The notes: a model not told the origin generated them from the sequence alone. 64,000 bases of DNA from Hymenobacter sp. 5317J-9 (GCF_022921075.1 NZ_CP095050.1:3286001-3350000), one strand, 5' to 3'. Numbered from the stretch's first letter, positions 1-8,238 are shown. Numbers and translations are program-made.

Positions 1-849
1 ATGTCACAGGTGTATTTCTCCGACGTGCGCGACGACAAGTTCTTCTGGAAGCAGTTCGCCTCGGGCATGTTCATCACCATCGTGATGACCGGCCTCGACC
101 AGGACCTGATGCAGAAGAACCTGAGCTGCCGCAGCCTCGGCGAAGCCCAGAAGAACCTGTTCTGGTTCACGCCCGTCATTGTATGCGTCAACATTCTATT
201 CCTGACCCTGGGCGTGCTGATGTACCAATACGCCACTGCCCGCGGCCTGAAACTGGAGCAGCTGCCCCAGCTGCTCAACCTCAACGGCTCGCTGAACACC
301 GACAAGGTGTTCCCCTACCTGGCCACCACGCAGTTTTCCATCGTTGCGGGCATCATCTTCATTCTGGGCATCATCGCCGTCACCTACGCCTCGGCCGACT
401 CGGCTCTTACTTCCCTCACCACTTCTTTCTGCGTCGATTTTCTCGACATCAAGAAGTACCCGGAAGCCCGCCAGACGCGCCTGCGCCAGCTCACCCACCT
501 GGGCTGGTCGGTGGTCCTGATTATCATCATCCTCATCTTCCGGGCCTACAACAACCAGAGCCTCATTGATGCCGTGTACAAGGCCGCCGGCTTCACCTAC
601 GGCCCGCTGCTGGGGCTGTTTGCCTTTGGCATTCTCACCGGCCGCCGCCTGCGCGACCAGCTGGTGCTGCCCGTGTGCGTGGCGGGCGTGGGCCTGACTT
701 GGCTCATCGTGTCGCACTCGGTGGAGTGGCTCAACGGCTACAAGTTCGGCTTTGAAATCCTGCTCCTCAACGGCGCGCTTATCTACCTGGGCCTGCTGGC
801 CATTTCCCGGCCAGCGGCGGTGAACCCCGCCGCCCAAACCGCGGTTTAA
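1..849 (+). CDS. Sodium:solute symporter, C-terminal part (cut by window start)
   Basis: Polytopic inner-membrane transporter of the sodium/solute symporter (SSS) family, which couples Na+ entry to solute uptake. The visible 282 residues have about seven hydrophobic segments. The stretch TGLDQDLMQKNL followed by the CRSLGEAQKN loop, and later the small-residue helix with ASADSALTSL, are typical of the C-terminal half of SSS proteins. The first base of the window is an in-frame ATG, but family members are usually about 450-550 residues, so the gene almost certainly begins upstream. The substrate cannot be told from this part. The TonB-C gene starts 6 bases after the stop codon, which suggests co-transcription. 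Confidence 0.85.
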   Translation: MSQVYFSDVRDDKFFWKQFASGMFITIVMTGLDQDLMQKNLSCRSLGEAQKNLFWFTPVIVCVNILFLTLGVLMYQYATARGLKLEQLPQLLNLNGSLNTDKVFPYLATTQFSIVAGIIFILGIIAVTYASADSALTSLTTSFCVDFLDIKKYPEARQTRLRQLTHLGWSVVLIIIILIFRAYNNQSLIDAVYKAAGFTYGPLLGLFAFGILTGRRLRDQLVLPVCVAGVGLTWLIVSHSVEWLNGYKFGFEILLLNGALIYLGLLAISRPAAVNPAAQTAV

Positions 850-855
850 CTTCCC

Positions 856-1371
856 ATGACGAAAACTATTCTTTTGACGATTTTGGCTGTGGGGTCGGCG
901 GCCTCGGCGGCGCGGGCCCAAGCGCCCGCGGCCACGCCCGGCGCTGCGCAGCAGCCCATCATCCTCAAGGCCGACAACATGCAGGTGCAGGCCCATTCGG
1001 CCGCCAACCGCCCCGACCGCGCGCCCGTGTACCCCGGCGGCGAGCAGGCCCTGGGCCTGTTTTTTCTCGAAAACATAAAATATCCGGAAGCCGCGCGCGT
1101 CAAAGCCCTTAGCGGCATCGTGCTGGTGACGGCCACGGTGAACGCCGACGGCTCCGTGACCAACCCGGTGGTGGCTAAGTCGCTCTCGCCCGAGTGCGAC
1201 GCCGAGGCTCTGCGCGTGGTGCCCCTGCTCACGGGCTGGCAGCCGGCCATGCGCAAGGGCCGGCCGGTGCCGGTGCTCATTCAGCTGCCGGTGCCCTTCG
1301 GCGGCGCGGGCAACATGAAAATTGAAATGAACAACCGGCCCTCGCCCGCCGGTGTGCGGCGCGTGAGATAA
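856..1371 (+). CDS. Periplasmic TonB C-terminal domain protein
   Basis: 171 residues. A cleavable signal peptide (residues 1-22, ending ARAQ) is followed by a low-complexity spacer and a TonB-C fold from about residue 55: YPGGEQALGLFFLENIKYPE, then the strand GIVLVTATVNADGSV and the final GWQPAMRKGRPVPV. This is the common Bacteroidota arrangement. Classical TonB keeps its N-terminal helix as a membrane anchor and energises outer-membrane receptors. Here the N-terminus looks like a cleaved signal, so the protein is probably free in the periplasm and may not transduce energy. It follows the symporter gene after 6 bases. No receptor gene is nearby. Confidence 0.8.
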   Translation: MTKTILLTILAVGSAASAARAQAPAATPGAAQQPIILKADNMQVQAHSAANRPDRAPVYPGGEQALGLFFLENIKYPEAARVKALSGIVLVTATVNADGSVTNPVVAKSLSPECDAEALRVVPLLTGWQPAMRKGRPVPVLIQLPVPFGGAGNMKIEMNNRPSPAGVRRVR

Positions 1372-1468
1372 GGCGGAATTGCGGCGGTTCTGCAGCGCTT
1401 CATCGTGGCCTCACGCCAGGCTGCCGTATTTGCCGTGTTCGATAGTTAGTTAACATTACCCCCGCCTG

Positions 1469-3313
1469 ATGGCCAGAAGTGGATTAAATACCAGTGGCAG
1501 CGACGTGACCGCCGACCTGCCCAAACCGAAAGTAAACAAGGAGTCGCTCAAGCGCAGCCTGCGGATTTTCCGCTACATGCTGCCCTACCGCGGCAAGTTT
1601 CTGGTCGGCATGCTGATGCTGGTACTCAGCAGCAGCACGTTCATGGTGTTCCCGTGGCTGGCCGGCAAGCTCATTGATGCAGCCAACCACAAGCCGGTGG
1701 TCATTCTTGACCGGCTTTCGCTGAGCATCAACGGCATTGCGCTGCTGCTGTTCGCCATCATCACCTGTCAGGGCTTCTTTTCGTTTGGGCGAATCTGGTT
1801 TTTCACCCAGGTGAGCGAGTTCACGGTGCGCGACATTCGGCAGGCGCTCTACGGCAAGTTTGTGCAGCTGCCCATCCCCTTTTTCGAGCAAAACCGCGTC
1901 GGGGCCATCACCTCGCGCATCACCACCGACGTGGGCCAGATTCAGGACACGTTTTCGCTCACCATTGCCGAGCTGTTTCGGCAGGTGTTCACGCTGATTA
2001 TCGGCATCACGGCCATTCTCATCGTGTCGCCGAAGCTGTCGCTGTTTATGCTGCTCACGTTTCCGCCCATCATTCTGGCGGCCGGCGTTTTCGGGCGCAA
2101 AATCCGGGTGCTGGCCCGCAACACCCAGCAGGAGTTGGCCGCTACCAACACCATTGTGGAGGAAACCCTGCAGGCCATCAACTCGGTGAAAGCTTTCACC
2201 AACGAGCGGTTTGAGACGCAGCGCTACGGCACGGCCCTTAACCGCGCCGTGCGCGTGGCCCTGAAGAGCAATTTGTTCCGCGGCGGCTTTGTGTCGTTTG
2301 TCATTATCGGCCTTACCGGGGGCATCATCCTCATTCTGTGGCGCGCCGCCACGCTGGTATATTACCCTGGCCCCGACCACCTCGAAGTAAGCCAGCTGCT
2401 CACGTTCCTGCTGTTTACGGTCTTCATTGGCGCCTCCATTGCAGGGCTGGGTGAGATGTACGGCAAGATTCAGAGCACGTTGGGCGCGTCCGAGCGCATT
2501 CTCGAAATCTTGGACGAAACGCCCGAGCCCACGCACATCGACCCGCCCGTCGGCCTCGTGCCGACCCGCCTGCACGGCGACATTCGCTACGAGCACGTGG
2601 CGTTCCGCTACCCCACCCGGCCCGACGTGCCGGTGCTGAAAGACATTGATTTCCACATTGCGGCGGGCGAAAAAATTGCCCTAGTCGGCCCCAGCGGCGC
2701 GGGCAAAAGCACCATCGCCGGCCTGCTGATGCAGTTTTACCCGCTCAGCGGCGGCCGCATCATCGTCGATGGGCACGACGTGGCCGAGTACGACCTCACC
2801 GCCCTGCGCCGCCACATCGGCATTGTGCCGCAGGAAACGCTGCTGTTCGGCGGCACCATTCGCGAAAACATTGCCTACGGCAAGCCCGATGCTTCCGACG
2901 ACGAAATCATCGAAGCCGCCGAGCGGGCCAACGCCTGGCAGTTCATCCAGGCTTTCCCCGAGGCGCTGGATACGGTGGTGGGCGACCGGGGCATCAAGCT
3001 CTCGGGCGGGCAGCGCCAGCGCGTGGCCATTGCCCGCGCCATCCTGAAAAACCCCGCCATTTTGATTTTGGACGAAGCCACCTCCTCGCTCGACAGCGAA
3101 AGCGAAAAATTAGTGCAAGGGGCCCTGGATGAGTTGATGCAGAGCCGCACGAGCCTTATCATCGCGCACCGCCTTTCCACTATTCGGAAGGTGGACAAGA
3201 TTCTCGTGATTGACGGCGGCCGCATTGTGGAAGCCGGCTCGCACGAGGAATTGAGCGAACGGGAGGGCGGGCTATATGCCAATTTACTGCGGCTGCAGTT
3301 TGAGTTGACGTAG
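1469..3313 (+). CDS. ABC exporter, fused permease and ATPase (MsbA/ABCB type)
   Basis: 614 residues, a half-transporter that would act as a homodimer in the inner membrane. The N-terminal six-helix exporter domain spans about residues 35-345. The nucleotide-binding domain follows, with Walker A GPSGAGKST, Q-loop IGIVPQETLLFGG, signature LSGGQRQRVAIARA, Walker B ILILDEATSSLD and H-loop IIAHRLSTI, so all catalytic elements are present. Family members export lipids, peptides or drugs; the substrate cannot be inferred. The gene is monocistronic by position: 97 bases upstream lack a gene, and a strong terminator hairpin lies 28 bases after the stop codon. Confidence 0.93.
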   Translation: MARSGLNTSGSDVTADLPKPKVNKESLKRSLRIFRYMLPYRGKFLVGMLMLVLSSSTFMVFPWLAGKLIDAANHKPVVILDRLSLSINGIALLLFAIITCQGFFSFGRIWFFTQVSEFTVRDIRQALYGKFVQLPIPFFEQNRVGAITSRITTDVGQIQDTFSLTIAELFRQVFTLIIGITAILIVSPKLSLFMLLTFPPIILAAGVFGRKIRVLARNTQQELAATNTIVEETLQAINSVKAFTNERFETQRYGTALNRAVRVALKSNLFRGGFVSFVIIGLTGGIILILWRAATLVYYPGPDHLEVSQLLTFLLFTVFIGASIAGLGEMYGKIQSTLGASERILEILDETPEPTHIDPPVGLVPTRLHGDIRYEHVAFRYPTRPDVPVLKDIDFHIAAGEKIALVGPSGAGKSTIAGLLMQFYPLSGGRIIVDGHDVAEYDLTALRRHIGIVPQETLLFGGTIRENIAYGKPDASDDEIIEAAERANAWQFIQAFPEALDTVVGDRGIKLSGGQRQRVAIARAILKNPAILILDEATSSLDSESEKLVQGALDELMQSRTSLIIAHRLSTIRKVDKILVIDGGRIVEAGSHEELSEREGGLYANLLRLQFELT

Positions 3314-3341
3314 CGTCAGGTTAAGTAACACACGATTAAGA

Positions 3342-3380
3342 CCCTTGCTTCGTTAACTTTAGCGAAGCAAGGGCTTTGTT
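3342..3380 (+). terminator. Rho-independent terminator of the ABC exporter
   Basis: Perfect 11-bp stem CCCTTGCTTCG / CGAAGCAAGGG with a 10-base loop, then CTTTGTT. It follows the ABC exporter and overlaps a possible TTG start of the next gene, which argues against that start. Confidence 0.8.
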
Positions 3381-3390
3381 ATTTGAGAAT

Positions 3391-4035
3391 ATGGCAGCTA
3401 TAAAATCAAGAGTGACCGCAGCTGACAAACGCGGTATTTCATTGCCCGACATAGCTCCGTTTTCGGGAATTATGCTCTTGACTGTTGGCTTCTTTTTGCT
3501 AGGCCGCTTTCAAAACCCAACAGATGAAGCCGTAGCGACGGAACAACTGCCGACCTCGTCTACCTGGTATTGTAAACTCCCCGATGACCCTCGGGCCATT
3601 ATCAGCCTCAATGGCAAAAAACAGTTGGCATTCGCTGTTACGTCTCAGACCATTCAAACCGCAGCTATTAAAACCGTCGCCTTGCATCACCACGTTAGGC
3701 TTACGGCGGCTCAACTGACTGAGCTTGCAACCCTGCCTTACTTAGACACAAATGTGGAGAGCATAGATGCATATCTGGCAATGCCAGTTCGGCAGCGTAA
3801 TAGAGCATACCAGTCAAACACCTTTACTCCTCTTAGTGAGGCAGAATTGATGGAGTGCATCAGTGCGGCGAAAGATGCTTCCGAAACATTGCTACACCGT
3901 CCTGTTTACATCGCGCTTAGGATTACCCCAGAGGTCAAAATGCCCGAAGTTTACCGTTTAACTGATTTGCTGCAAGCCCGTGGTATTAATCGATTCGATT
4001 TGGCAACTCAGTTCCAATCGTTGAAAACCGAATAA
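3391..4035 (+). CDS. ExbD/TolR-like protein lacking the membrane aspartate
   Basis: 214 residues from the ATG at 3391. An in-frame TTG at 3376 lies inside the upstream terminator, so it was not chosen. The layout is ExbD-like: a short cytoplasmic N-terminus, one membrane helix at about residues 20-42, then a periplasmic domain. The final part (VYIALRITPEVKMPEVYRL then LLQARGINRFDLAT) matches the pattern of the ExbD/TolR C-terminal domain. In ExbD the helix begins TPFIDVML and its Asp carries protons; here it reads APFSGIML, so Gly stands where Asp is expected. No exbB/tolQ gene is adjacent. GC content looks lower (near 47%) than its neighbours, hinting at transfer. Family assignment is from motif reading only. 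Confidence 0.55.
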   Translation: MAAIKSRVTAADKRGISLPDIAPFSGIMLLTVGFFLLGRFQNPTDEAVATEQLPTSSTWYCKLPDDPRAIISLNGKKQLAFAVTSQTIQTAAIKTVALHHHVRLTAAQLTELATLPYLDTNVESIDAYLAMPVRQRNRAYQSNTFTPLSEAELMECISAAKDASETLLHRPVYIALRITPEVKMPEVYRLTDLLQARGINRFDLATQFQSLKTE

Positions 4036-4052
4036 CGTTGGTTCAGAATTCA

Positions 4053-4082
4053 CGAAAACCCGCGCCCCAAGCGCGGGTTTCG
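4053..4082. terminator. Terminator hairpin after the ExbD-like gene
   Basis: Inverted repeat CGAAAACCCGCG / CGCGGGTTTCG (one bulged base) with the loop CCCAAG or similar, followed on the + strand by TATTTTTG. Confidence 0.7.
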
Positions 4083-4090
4083 TATTTTTG
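4083..4090 (+). promoter_or_regulatory. Candidate -7 element of the DUF2911 gene
   Basis: TATTTTTG matches the Bacteroidota -7 consensus TAnnTTTG and lies 35 bases before the DUF2911 start codon. It directly abuts the upstream terminator and doubles as its T-tract. No clear TTG -33 element is seen at the usual distance, so this is tentative. Confidence 0.4.
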
Positions 4091-4125
4091 GCCCCACACT
4101 CACCCCCTCACGCTTTCCTTACCTG

Positions 4126-5019
4126 ATGAGCAAGCACTTCGCAAGTTTCTCCGTCGCTGTAGTAGCCGCGGCCACCCTGTTGGCCACCCCGGCTGCTCAG
4201 GCCCAAATCCGTACGCCCGCCGCCAGCCCCCAGAGCACCATCACGCAGCGCGTGGGTCTCACCGACATCACCATCGTGTACTCGCGCCCCAGCGCCAAGG
4301 GCCGCAGCATTTTCGGCAGCGACAACTCGCTGGTACCCAACGGCAAGCGCTGGCGCACGGGTGCCAACGGTACCACCAGCATCAAGTTTTCGGACGATGT
4401 GATGATTGAGGGCAAGAAGGTGCCCGCCGGCGAGTACGGCATCTACACCGTGCCGCGCCCCAACGAGTGGACCGTGGTGCTGAACAAAAGCCTCAAGCAA
4501 GGCGCCGACGTGGACGGTTTCAAGGACGACCAGGACGTGGCCCGCTTCACCATCAAGCCCTACAAGCTGAGCAGCAAGGTCGAAACCTTCACCATTGAAT
4601 TCACCGACCTGACGCCCGCCACCGCCAACGTGGCCATGGAGTGGGAAAGCACCGGCGCCAAATTCAAAGTGACCGCCGACGTGGACAGCAAGGTGATGGC
4701 CCAAATTGACGAGAAAATCACCAAAAACGCCAGCCCTGCTCCTGCCGACCTCGCCGCGGCCGCCGTGTATTACTACGACAACAACAAAGACCTGAAGCAG
4801 GCCTTGGCCTGGATGGAAAAGGCCAACGCCGCCGAGCCCACCAAGTACTGGAACCTGAACACGGAAGCCAAAATCCGCCTGAAAATGAAGGACTACGCCG
4901 GCGCCACCAAAGCCGCCGAAGCCTCCAAGAAAGCGGCCCTGGCTGCCACGCCGCCGAACGGCGAGTACGTAAAAATGAACGAGGACCTGATGGCCAAGGC
5001 CAAGAAGGGCGGCAAATAA
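4126..5019 (+). CDS. DUF2911 family secreted protein
   Basis: 297 residues. Signal peptide at 1-25 (LLATPAAQAQ). The DUF2911 domain fills about residues 35-170 and has its hallmark blocks: SRPSAKGRSIFG, NGKRWRTGANGTT, and KKVPAGEYGIYTVP. The C-terminal 110 residues are helical and lysine/alanine-rich, resembling a TPR-like tail (DNNKDLKQALAWMEKANAAEP). The domain is common in Bacteroidota secreted or periplasmic proteins and has no established biochemical role. The gene has its own candidate promoter and is followed by a terminator at 5101-5134, so it is probably a single-gene unit. Confidence 0.88.
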   Translation: MSKHFASFSVAVVAAATLLATPAAQAQIRTPAASPQSTITQRVGLTDITIVYSRPSAKGRSIFGSDNSLVPNGKRWRTGANGTTSIKFSDDVMIEGKKVPAGEYGIYTVPRPNEWTVVLNKSLKQGADVDGFKDDQDVARFTIKPYKLSSKVETFTIEFTDLTPATANVAMEWESTGAKFKVTADVDSKVMAQIDEKITKNASPAPADLAAAAVYYYDNNKDLKQALAWMEKANAAEPTKYWNLNTEAKIRLKMKDYAGATKAAEASKKAALAATPPNGEYVKMNEDLMAKAKKGGK

Positions 5020-5100
5020 GCCTCTCGACATTGTGAGCGCAGCAGGCGAGGGTCAGCGCAGCTAATCCTTCCGGCAAGACGCAAAACCCATTAGAAGTAG

Positions 5101-5134
5101 AAAGCCCCGGCTCTGCATTGAGTCGGGGCTTTTT
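5101..5134 (+). terminator. Terminator of the DUF2911 gene
   Basis: Stem AAAGCCCCGGCT / AGTCGGGGCTTT (one mismatch) around CTGCATTG, ending in a T-run. It is in the 340-base gap between the DUF2911 gene and the acyltransferase gene. Confidence 0.75.
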
Positions 5135-5228
5135 GTTGGCTTCTGGCAGAAGCAGGAACTGCAAAGGAGTGGCCTGTGCTGACTGGCACTCAAGTAGTCA
5201 AGTAAAAGTAACCGTAGCAAAAAAGGCG

Positions 5229-5340
5229 GTCATGCTGAGCGGAGGCGCAGCCGCAGTCGAAGCATCTCTACCGCGCAACGTAATTCAATTGGGAAGAATG
5301 CCATTGCGGTAGAGATGCTTCGACTGCGCTCAGCATGACG
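5229..5340. repeat. REPIN-like palindrome, family A, copy 1
   Basis: Two inverted arms with core ATGCTGAGCG...AGCATCTCTACCGC, separated by a short spacer. The left arm carries a 12-base insertion (GAGGCGCAGCCG) absent from the right arm and from the other copies. It fills the rest of the gap before the acyltransferase gene. Other copies lie at 27818-27913 and 41406-41495, with a diverged relative at 56525-56617. Confidence 0.85.
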
Positions 5341-5359
5341 TTCTGTTTTATTCTTTTAC

Positions 5360-6439
5360 TTATGCATGACTGCTCAAGTAACGGCGAAGCGGGGCGTCCA
5401 CCAGCACCAGAATCAGGTAGGCCAGTCCGACCAATGCCAGCGTGGCGCCGGGCACCAGCCAGGCCAACGTAGTCGTGGATGGTTTTTGCGTGCCGTCGTA
5501 GCTCAGAAATACCCACACAAAGGGGTAGTGCACCATGTACAGCGGATAGGAAAGCTCCCCGAGCCAGCGGCAGGGCCCGGCCAGCCGCGGGGCCAGGTGG
5601 GCGCCGGCGCCCAGTGCTACGAGTAGCGGAAAATAGATGAGCACCGTCAGCAAATCCGTGAGGCGGGTTAGCTCATTGTAGTACGGAAACAGAAGGCCCG
5701 CCACCAACAGGGCCCCCACGCCCACGAACCCGAGGCGCGTGGGCACAATCCAGCGGGACCGGTACAGCACCATGCCCATCAGGAACGAGTAGCTGACGCG
5801 CGCGCCCCCGCCCCAAAACGTATCGAGGCCCCAGCCGATGCTCAGGTTTGGGACCAGATACGCCTGGTAAACCAACGCGGCGGCGGCCAGCAGCGTGAGC
5901 AGACGCAAGCCTCCGGGGCGCAACCGCATCAGCAAGAGCGCATAAGCGACGTTGGCCAGGTATTCCCAGAACAGCGACCAGGTGGGCGCGTTGAGCGGAA
6001 AGAGGTTGAACGTGCGCTCGGACACCACGGGATAAGGAATCAGCAGGCACGAAGCCACGAACAGCTGCCAGGTCTGGCTGCCATAGGTGGCGTACAGGTT
6101 GATGAAGGGGTCGAAGAGAAAGGTCAGCAGGCCAAGTACCGACCCCACCAGCACCAACGGATGCAGGCGAATCAGCCGCCGCCGCAAAAAGCCCAGTACG
6201 CCCATGCTGCCCAGGCGGGCGTCGTAGGCGCAGGCAATGACGAAGCCGGAGAGGCAGAAAAAGAAGTCAACGGCCAGGTAGGCATGGGCGATGAACAGCT
6301 TTTCGTAATCGGGCACCACAATTTCCATGAAGTGGTATACAACCACCGCGAGCGCGGCGATGCCGCGCAGGCCGTCCAGAACGGCAAAATGCGGCGTGGG
6401 CGGGAACGGCGAAGGGGTGTGGCGGTTGGTTTCCTGCAC
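5360..6439 (-). CDS. Acyltransferase 3 family membrane protein
   Basis: 359 residues with about ten membrane helices. The N-terminal signature of the family is clear: LDGLRGIAALAVVVYHF (the conserved His on helix 1) and DFFFCLSGFVIACAY, then FLRRRLIRLHP. Family members such as OatA transfer acyl groups, often acetyl, onto peptidoglycan, O-antigen or exopolysaccharide at the inner membrane. No SGNH domain is fused to it, and the acceptor is unknown. The start codon is GTG; no in-frame ATG lies nearby. The gene ends just after REPIN copy A1. The next gene upstream is the lipoprotein phosphodiesterase, read in the same direction. Confidence 0.9.
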   Translation of the reverse strand: MQETNRHTPSPFPPTPHFAVLDGLRGIAALAVVVYHFMEIVVPDYEKLFIAHAYLAVDFFFCLSGFVIACAYDARLGSMGVLGFLRRRLIRLHPLVLVGSVLGLLTFLFDPFINLYATYGSQTWQLFVASCLLIPYPVVSERTFNLFPLNAPTWSLFWEYLANVAYALLLMRLRPGGLRLLTLLAAAALVYQAYLVPNLSIGWGLDTFWGGGARVSYSFLMGMVLYRSRWIVPTRLGFVGVGALLVAGLLFPYYNELTRLTDLLTVLIYFPLLVALGAGAHLAPRLAGPCRWLGELSYPLYMVHYPFVWVFLSYDGTQKPSTTTLAWLVPGATLALVGLAYLILVLVDAPLRRYLSSHA

Positions 6440-6470
6440 AACAATGAATGGGGTGGGCTTTGCAGTCGCC

Positions 6471-7358
6471 CTACTTCCGCCGCCCCTGCAAAATGAGCAG
6501 CCGCTTGAGGTTGTCGACTTCGATTTCGTTGGGCTGGGTGGCCAGCACCCGCTTGATGTCTTTGGGCGAGCGGCCGCCGAACACCACCACGCCGAGGCCG
6601 GCGGCGCGGGCCTGGGCGGTTTGTTCCGGGGTCACGCGGTCGGCGTCGAGCACCACGGTGTGCAGCTTTTGGGTGCGCGCCAGTTTCAGGCCAAAGGCAA
6701 ACTCATCGGAGGCGATTTCCAGGCCGATGGGGACCTTGGGCATGGCGGCGCGGACTAGCGGGATAGTGCCGCTTTCCTGGGTGATGAGCAGGACTTTTTG
6801 TGGCGCCACGCGGTAGCGGGCGAGGCTGCGGGCAATCTGGCGGATGAGCAGCGGCGTGCGGGCGTGCTGCTGGCCGGCGGGCAGGCACTGGTCGTCTTCG
6901 TGCAGGTCGAGGTGCAGGCGGGGGAAGGTGGGGCGCCGGTTGAGGCGGGCCAGCAGGGTGTCGAAGGTGATGGGCTTCTCCTTCTGGAACCAGTCGTAGG
7001 GCCAGCCGCCGCGGTAGCGCAGCTGCGTCAGCTCGGCGGCGGCGTGCTGGCTGATGCAGCCGGTGCCCATGCCGCTGTTGTCGAGCTTCTGGTCGTGGTA
7101 GAGCATCACCACGCTGTCTTTGCTGAGCTGCAGGTCAATTTCGACGCCGTCGGCGCCCCGCAGCAAGGCCCGCCGGATGCCCCGCCAGCTGCTGGGCGGC
7201 CGGAAATTGAAGGGGCTGATGGGCGTGAAAAAACCGGAGCCGGCGTGCCCCAGCACCACCAGCTTGGGGTCGGGCGTGATTTTCGTGGTGGCGCAACCAG
7301 CCAGCTGCAACGTGATGGCGAAGGCCAGCACGGCCTTGAGGAAGAAAGGGTTTCTCAT
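6471..7358 (-). CDS. Glycerophosphodiester phosphodiesterase family lipoprotein
   Basis: About 295 residues from the ATG at 7358, chosen because it gives a clean lipoprotein signal (MRNPFFLKAVLAFAITLQ, lipobox LAGC). The frame is open further upstream, but that part is not signal-like. GDPD motifs are present: the metal-site block DGVEIDLQLSKDSVVMLYHD, preceded by LGHAGSG where the family usually reads HRG. The enzyme would hydrolyse glycerophosphodiesters in the periplasm or on the outer-membrane inner face. The C-terminus (VDNLKRLLILQGRRK) fits a complete TIM barrel. It lies 31 bases upstream of the acyltransferase gene, so the two may be one transcript. Confidence 0.82.
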   Translation of the reverse strand: MRNPFFLKAVLAFAITLQLAGCATTKITPDPKLVVLGHAGSGFFTPISPFNFRPPSSWRGIRRALLRGADGVEIDLQLSKDSVVMLYHDQKLDNSGMGTGCISQHAAAELTQLRYRGGWPYDWFQKEKPITFDTLLARLNRRPTFPRLHLDLHEDDQCLPAGQQHARTPLLIRQIARSLARYRVAPQKVLLITQESGTIPLVRAAMPKVPIGLEIASDEFAFGLKLARTQKLHTVVLDADRVTPEQTAQARAAGLGVVVFGGRSPKDIKRVLATQPNEIEVDNLKRLLILQGRRK

Positions 7359-7419
7359 GAAAAAGCGTAGACCGGCACGTGCCTTGGCCCCGTGAACGGG
7401 AAACGGCCCCGCTGGGATG

Positions 7420-7516
7420 TAGAGACACAATATTTTGCGTCTCCTCGTTGAACGGCTTGCGGCAGGGACGTTGAACGATTTCGTTCAATGAGGAGACGCA
7501 ACGTGTTGCGTCTCTA
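7420..7516. repeat. REPIN-like palindrome, family D
   Basis: Arms TAGAGACACAATATTTTGCG... and ...CGCAACGTGTTGCGTCTCTA in inverted orientation. Each arm can fold alone; the right one has a perfect GAGACGCAA / TTGCGTCTC stem. It fills the gap between the GDPD and PAP2 genes, and the PAP2 stop codon at 7485-7487 lies inside it. It is the only copy of this family in the window. Confidence 0.8.
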
Positions 7517-8147
7517 GACCCTCACGCGGCTTATCCAAAAGCCCAAACAGGAACGTGCACGTCACCACCAGCCACAGCGAGGCCCATACGTCGCTCAGAT
7601 AGTGGGCGCCCAGCACCAGGCGGCCCAGCCCGATGAGCCCCGGCAGCACCAGCAGTGGCACCCGCCAACGTGGAAACGCCACCGCCAGCGGCAAAAACAG
7701 ACTGAAATACACCGCCGTGTGGTACGACGGAAACGAGTCGTTGTGCGGGCCGGGCGACCACAGGCCCGTGCCCACATACGCCTTGGCAAATTGCACCTCG
7801 GGCCGCAGGCGCTGCACCGAGCCCTTCAGCGCCCTGGCCAGCACCATGCTGAACTCGTGGGTGAGCAGCAGCACCAAAAACAGGGTGGCGCCCCGGCGCT
7901 TCAGCCCGTAGCGGCCCACGGCGAAGGCCAGCCCCAGCGCCAGAAAGATGATGGGCAGGCCGGCTACATGGCTCATCAGCGCCTCGTGCACAGCATCGGC
8001 CCCGGTGGTGAGGGCGGCAAAAAAAGGCACCGCTCCGGCAGAGGATGCGTGGATGAAGGCGGCCAGCGGGTGGTCGAAAAACAGGATGAGCAGGGCGCAG
8101 GCCGGCAGCGTGACGGCGGTGAAGACGAGGAACTGGCGGAGCGTCAT
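7485..8147 (-). CDS. PAP2 superfamily membrane phosphatase
   Basis: 220 residues, about six membrane helices. All three PAP2 motifs are visible: KGSVQRLRP, SFPSYHTAVYFSL, and GLGRLVLGAHYLSDV with the catalytic His. Family members dephosphorylate lipids such as undecaprenyl pyrophosphate or phosphatidic acid phosphate at the membrane outer face. The last residues (GLETQHVASPH) are encoded by the right arm of the family D palindrome, so the natural C-terminus was probably replaced when the repeat arrived. The start is ATG at 8147, next to family B palindrome copy 1. Confidence 0.9.
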   Translation of the reverse strand: MTLRQFLVFTAVTLPACALLILFFDHPLAAFIHASSAGAVPFFAALTTGADAVHEALMSHVAGLPIIFLALGLAFAVGRYGLKRRGATLFLVLLLTHEFSMVLARALKGSVQRLRPEVQFAKAYVGTGLWSPGPHNDSFPSYHTAVYFSLFLPLAVAFPRWRVPLLVLPGLIGLGRLVLGAHYLSDVWASLWLVVTCTFLFGLLDKPREGLETQHVASPH

Positions 8148-8156
8148 AAATGCAAT

Positions 8157-8236
8157 ACGTAGCGCGGACTCTGCGAGTCCGCGCCTTCGTGAACGAAAGC
8201 CTGCCCATGCGCGGACTCGCAGAGTCCACGCTACGT
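8157..8236. repeat. REPIN-like palindrome, family B, copy 1
   Basis: Inverted arms ACGTAGCGCGGACTCTGCG... and ...GCAGAGTCCACGCTACGT. Each arm contains its own hairpin (GCGGACTC-TGC-GAGTCCGC in the left arm). It fills the gap between the PAP2 and aspartate kinase genes. The second copy is at 54084-54163. Confidence 0.85.
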
Positions 8237-8238
8237 GC

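Noticed and set aside
3376..3390. TTG start for the ExbD-like gene
   Set aside because: It lies inside the terminator of the preceding gene; the ATG at 3391 gives a normal N-terminus.
4108..5031. Long minus-strand reading frame opposite the DUF2911 gene
   Set aside because: GC-rich DNA gives long antisense frames; its His/Val/Gly-rich composition has no family features, and the + strand frame is a clear family member.
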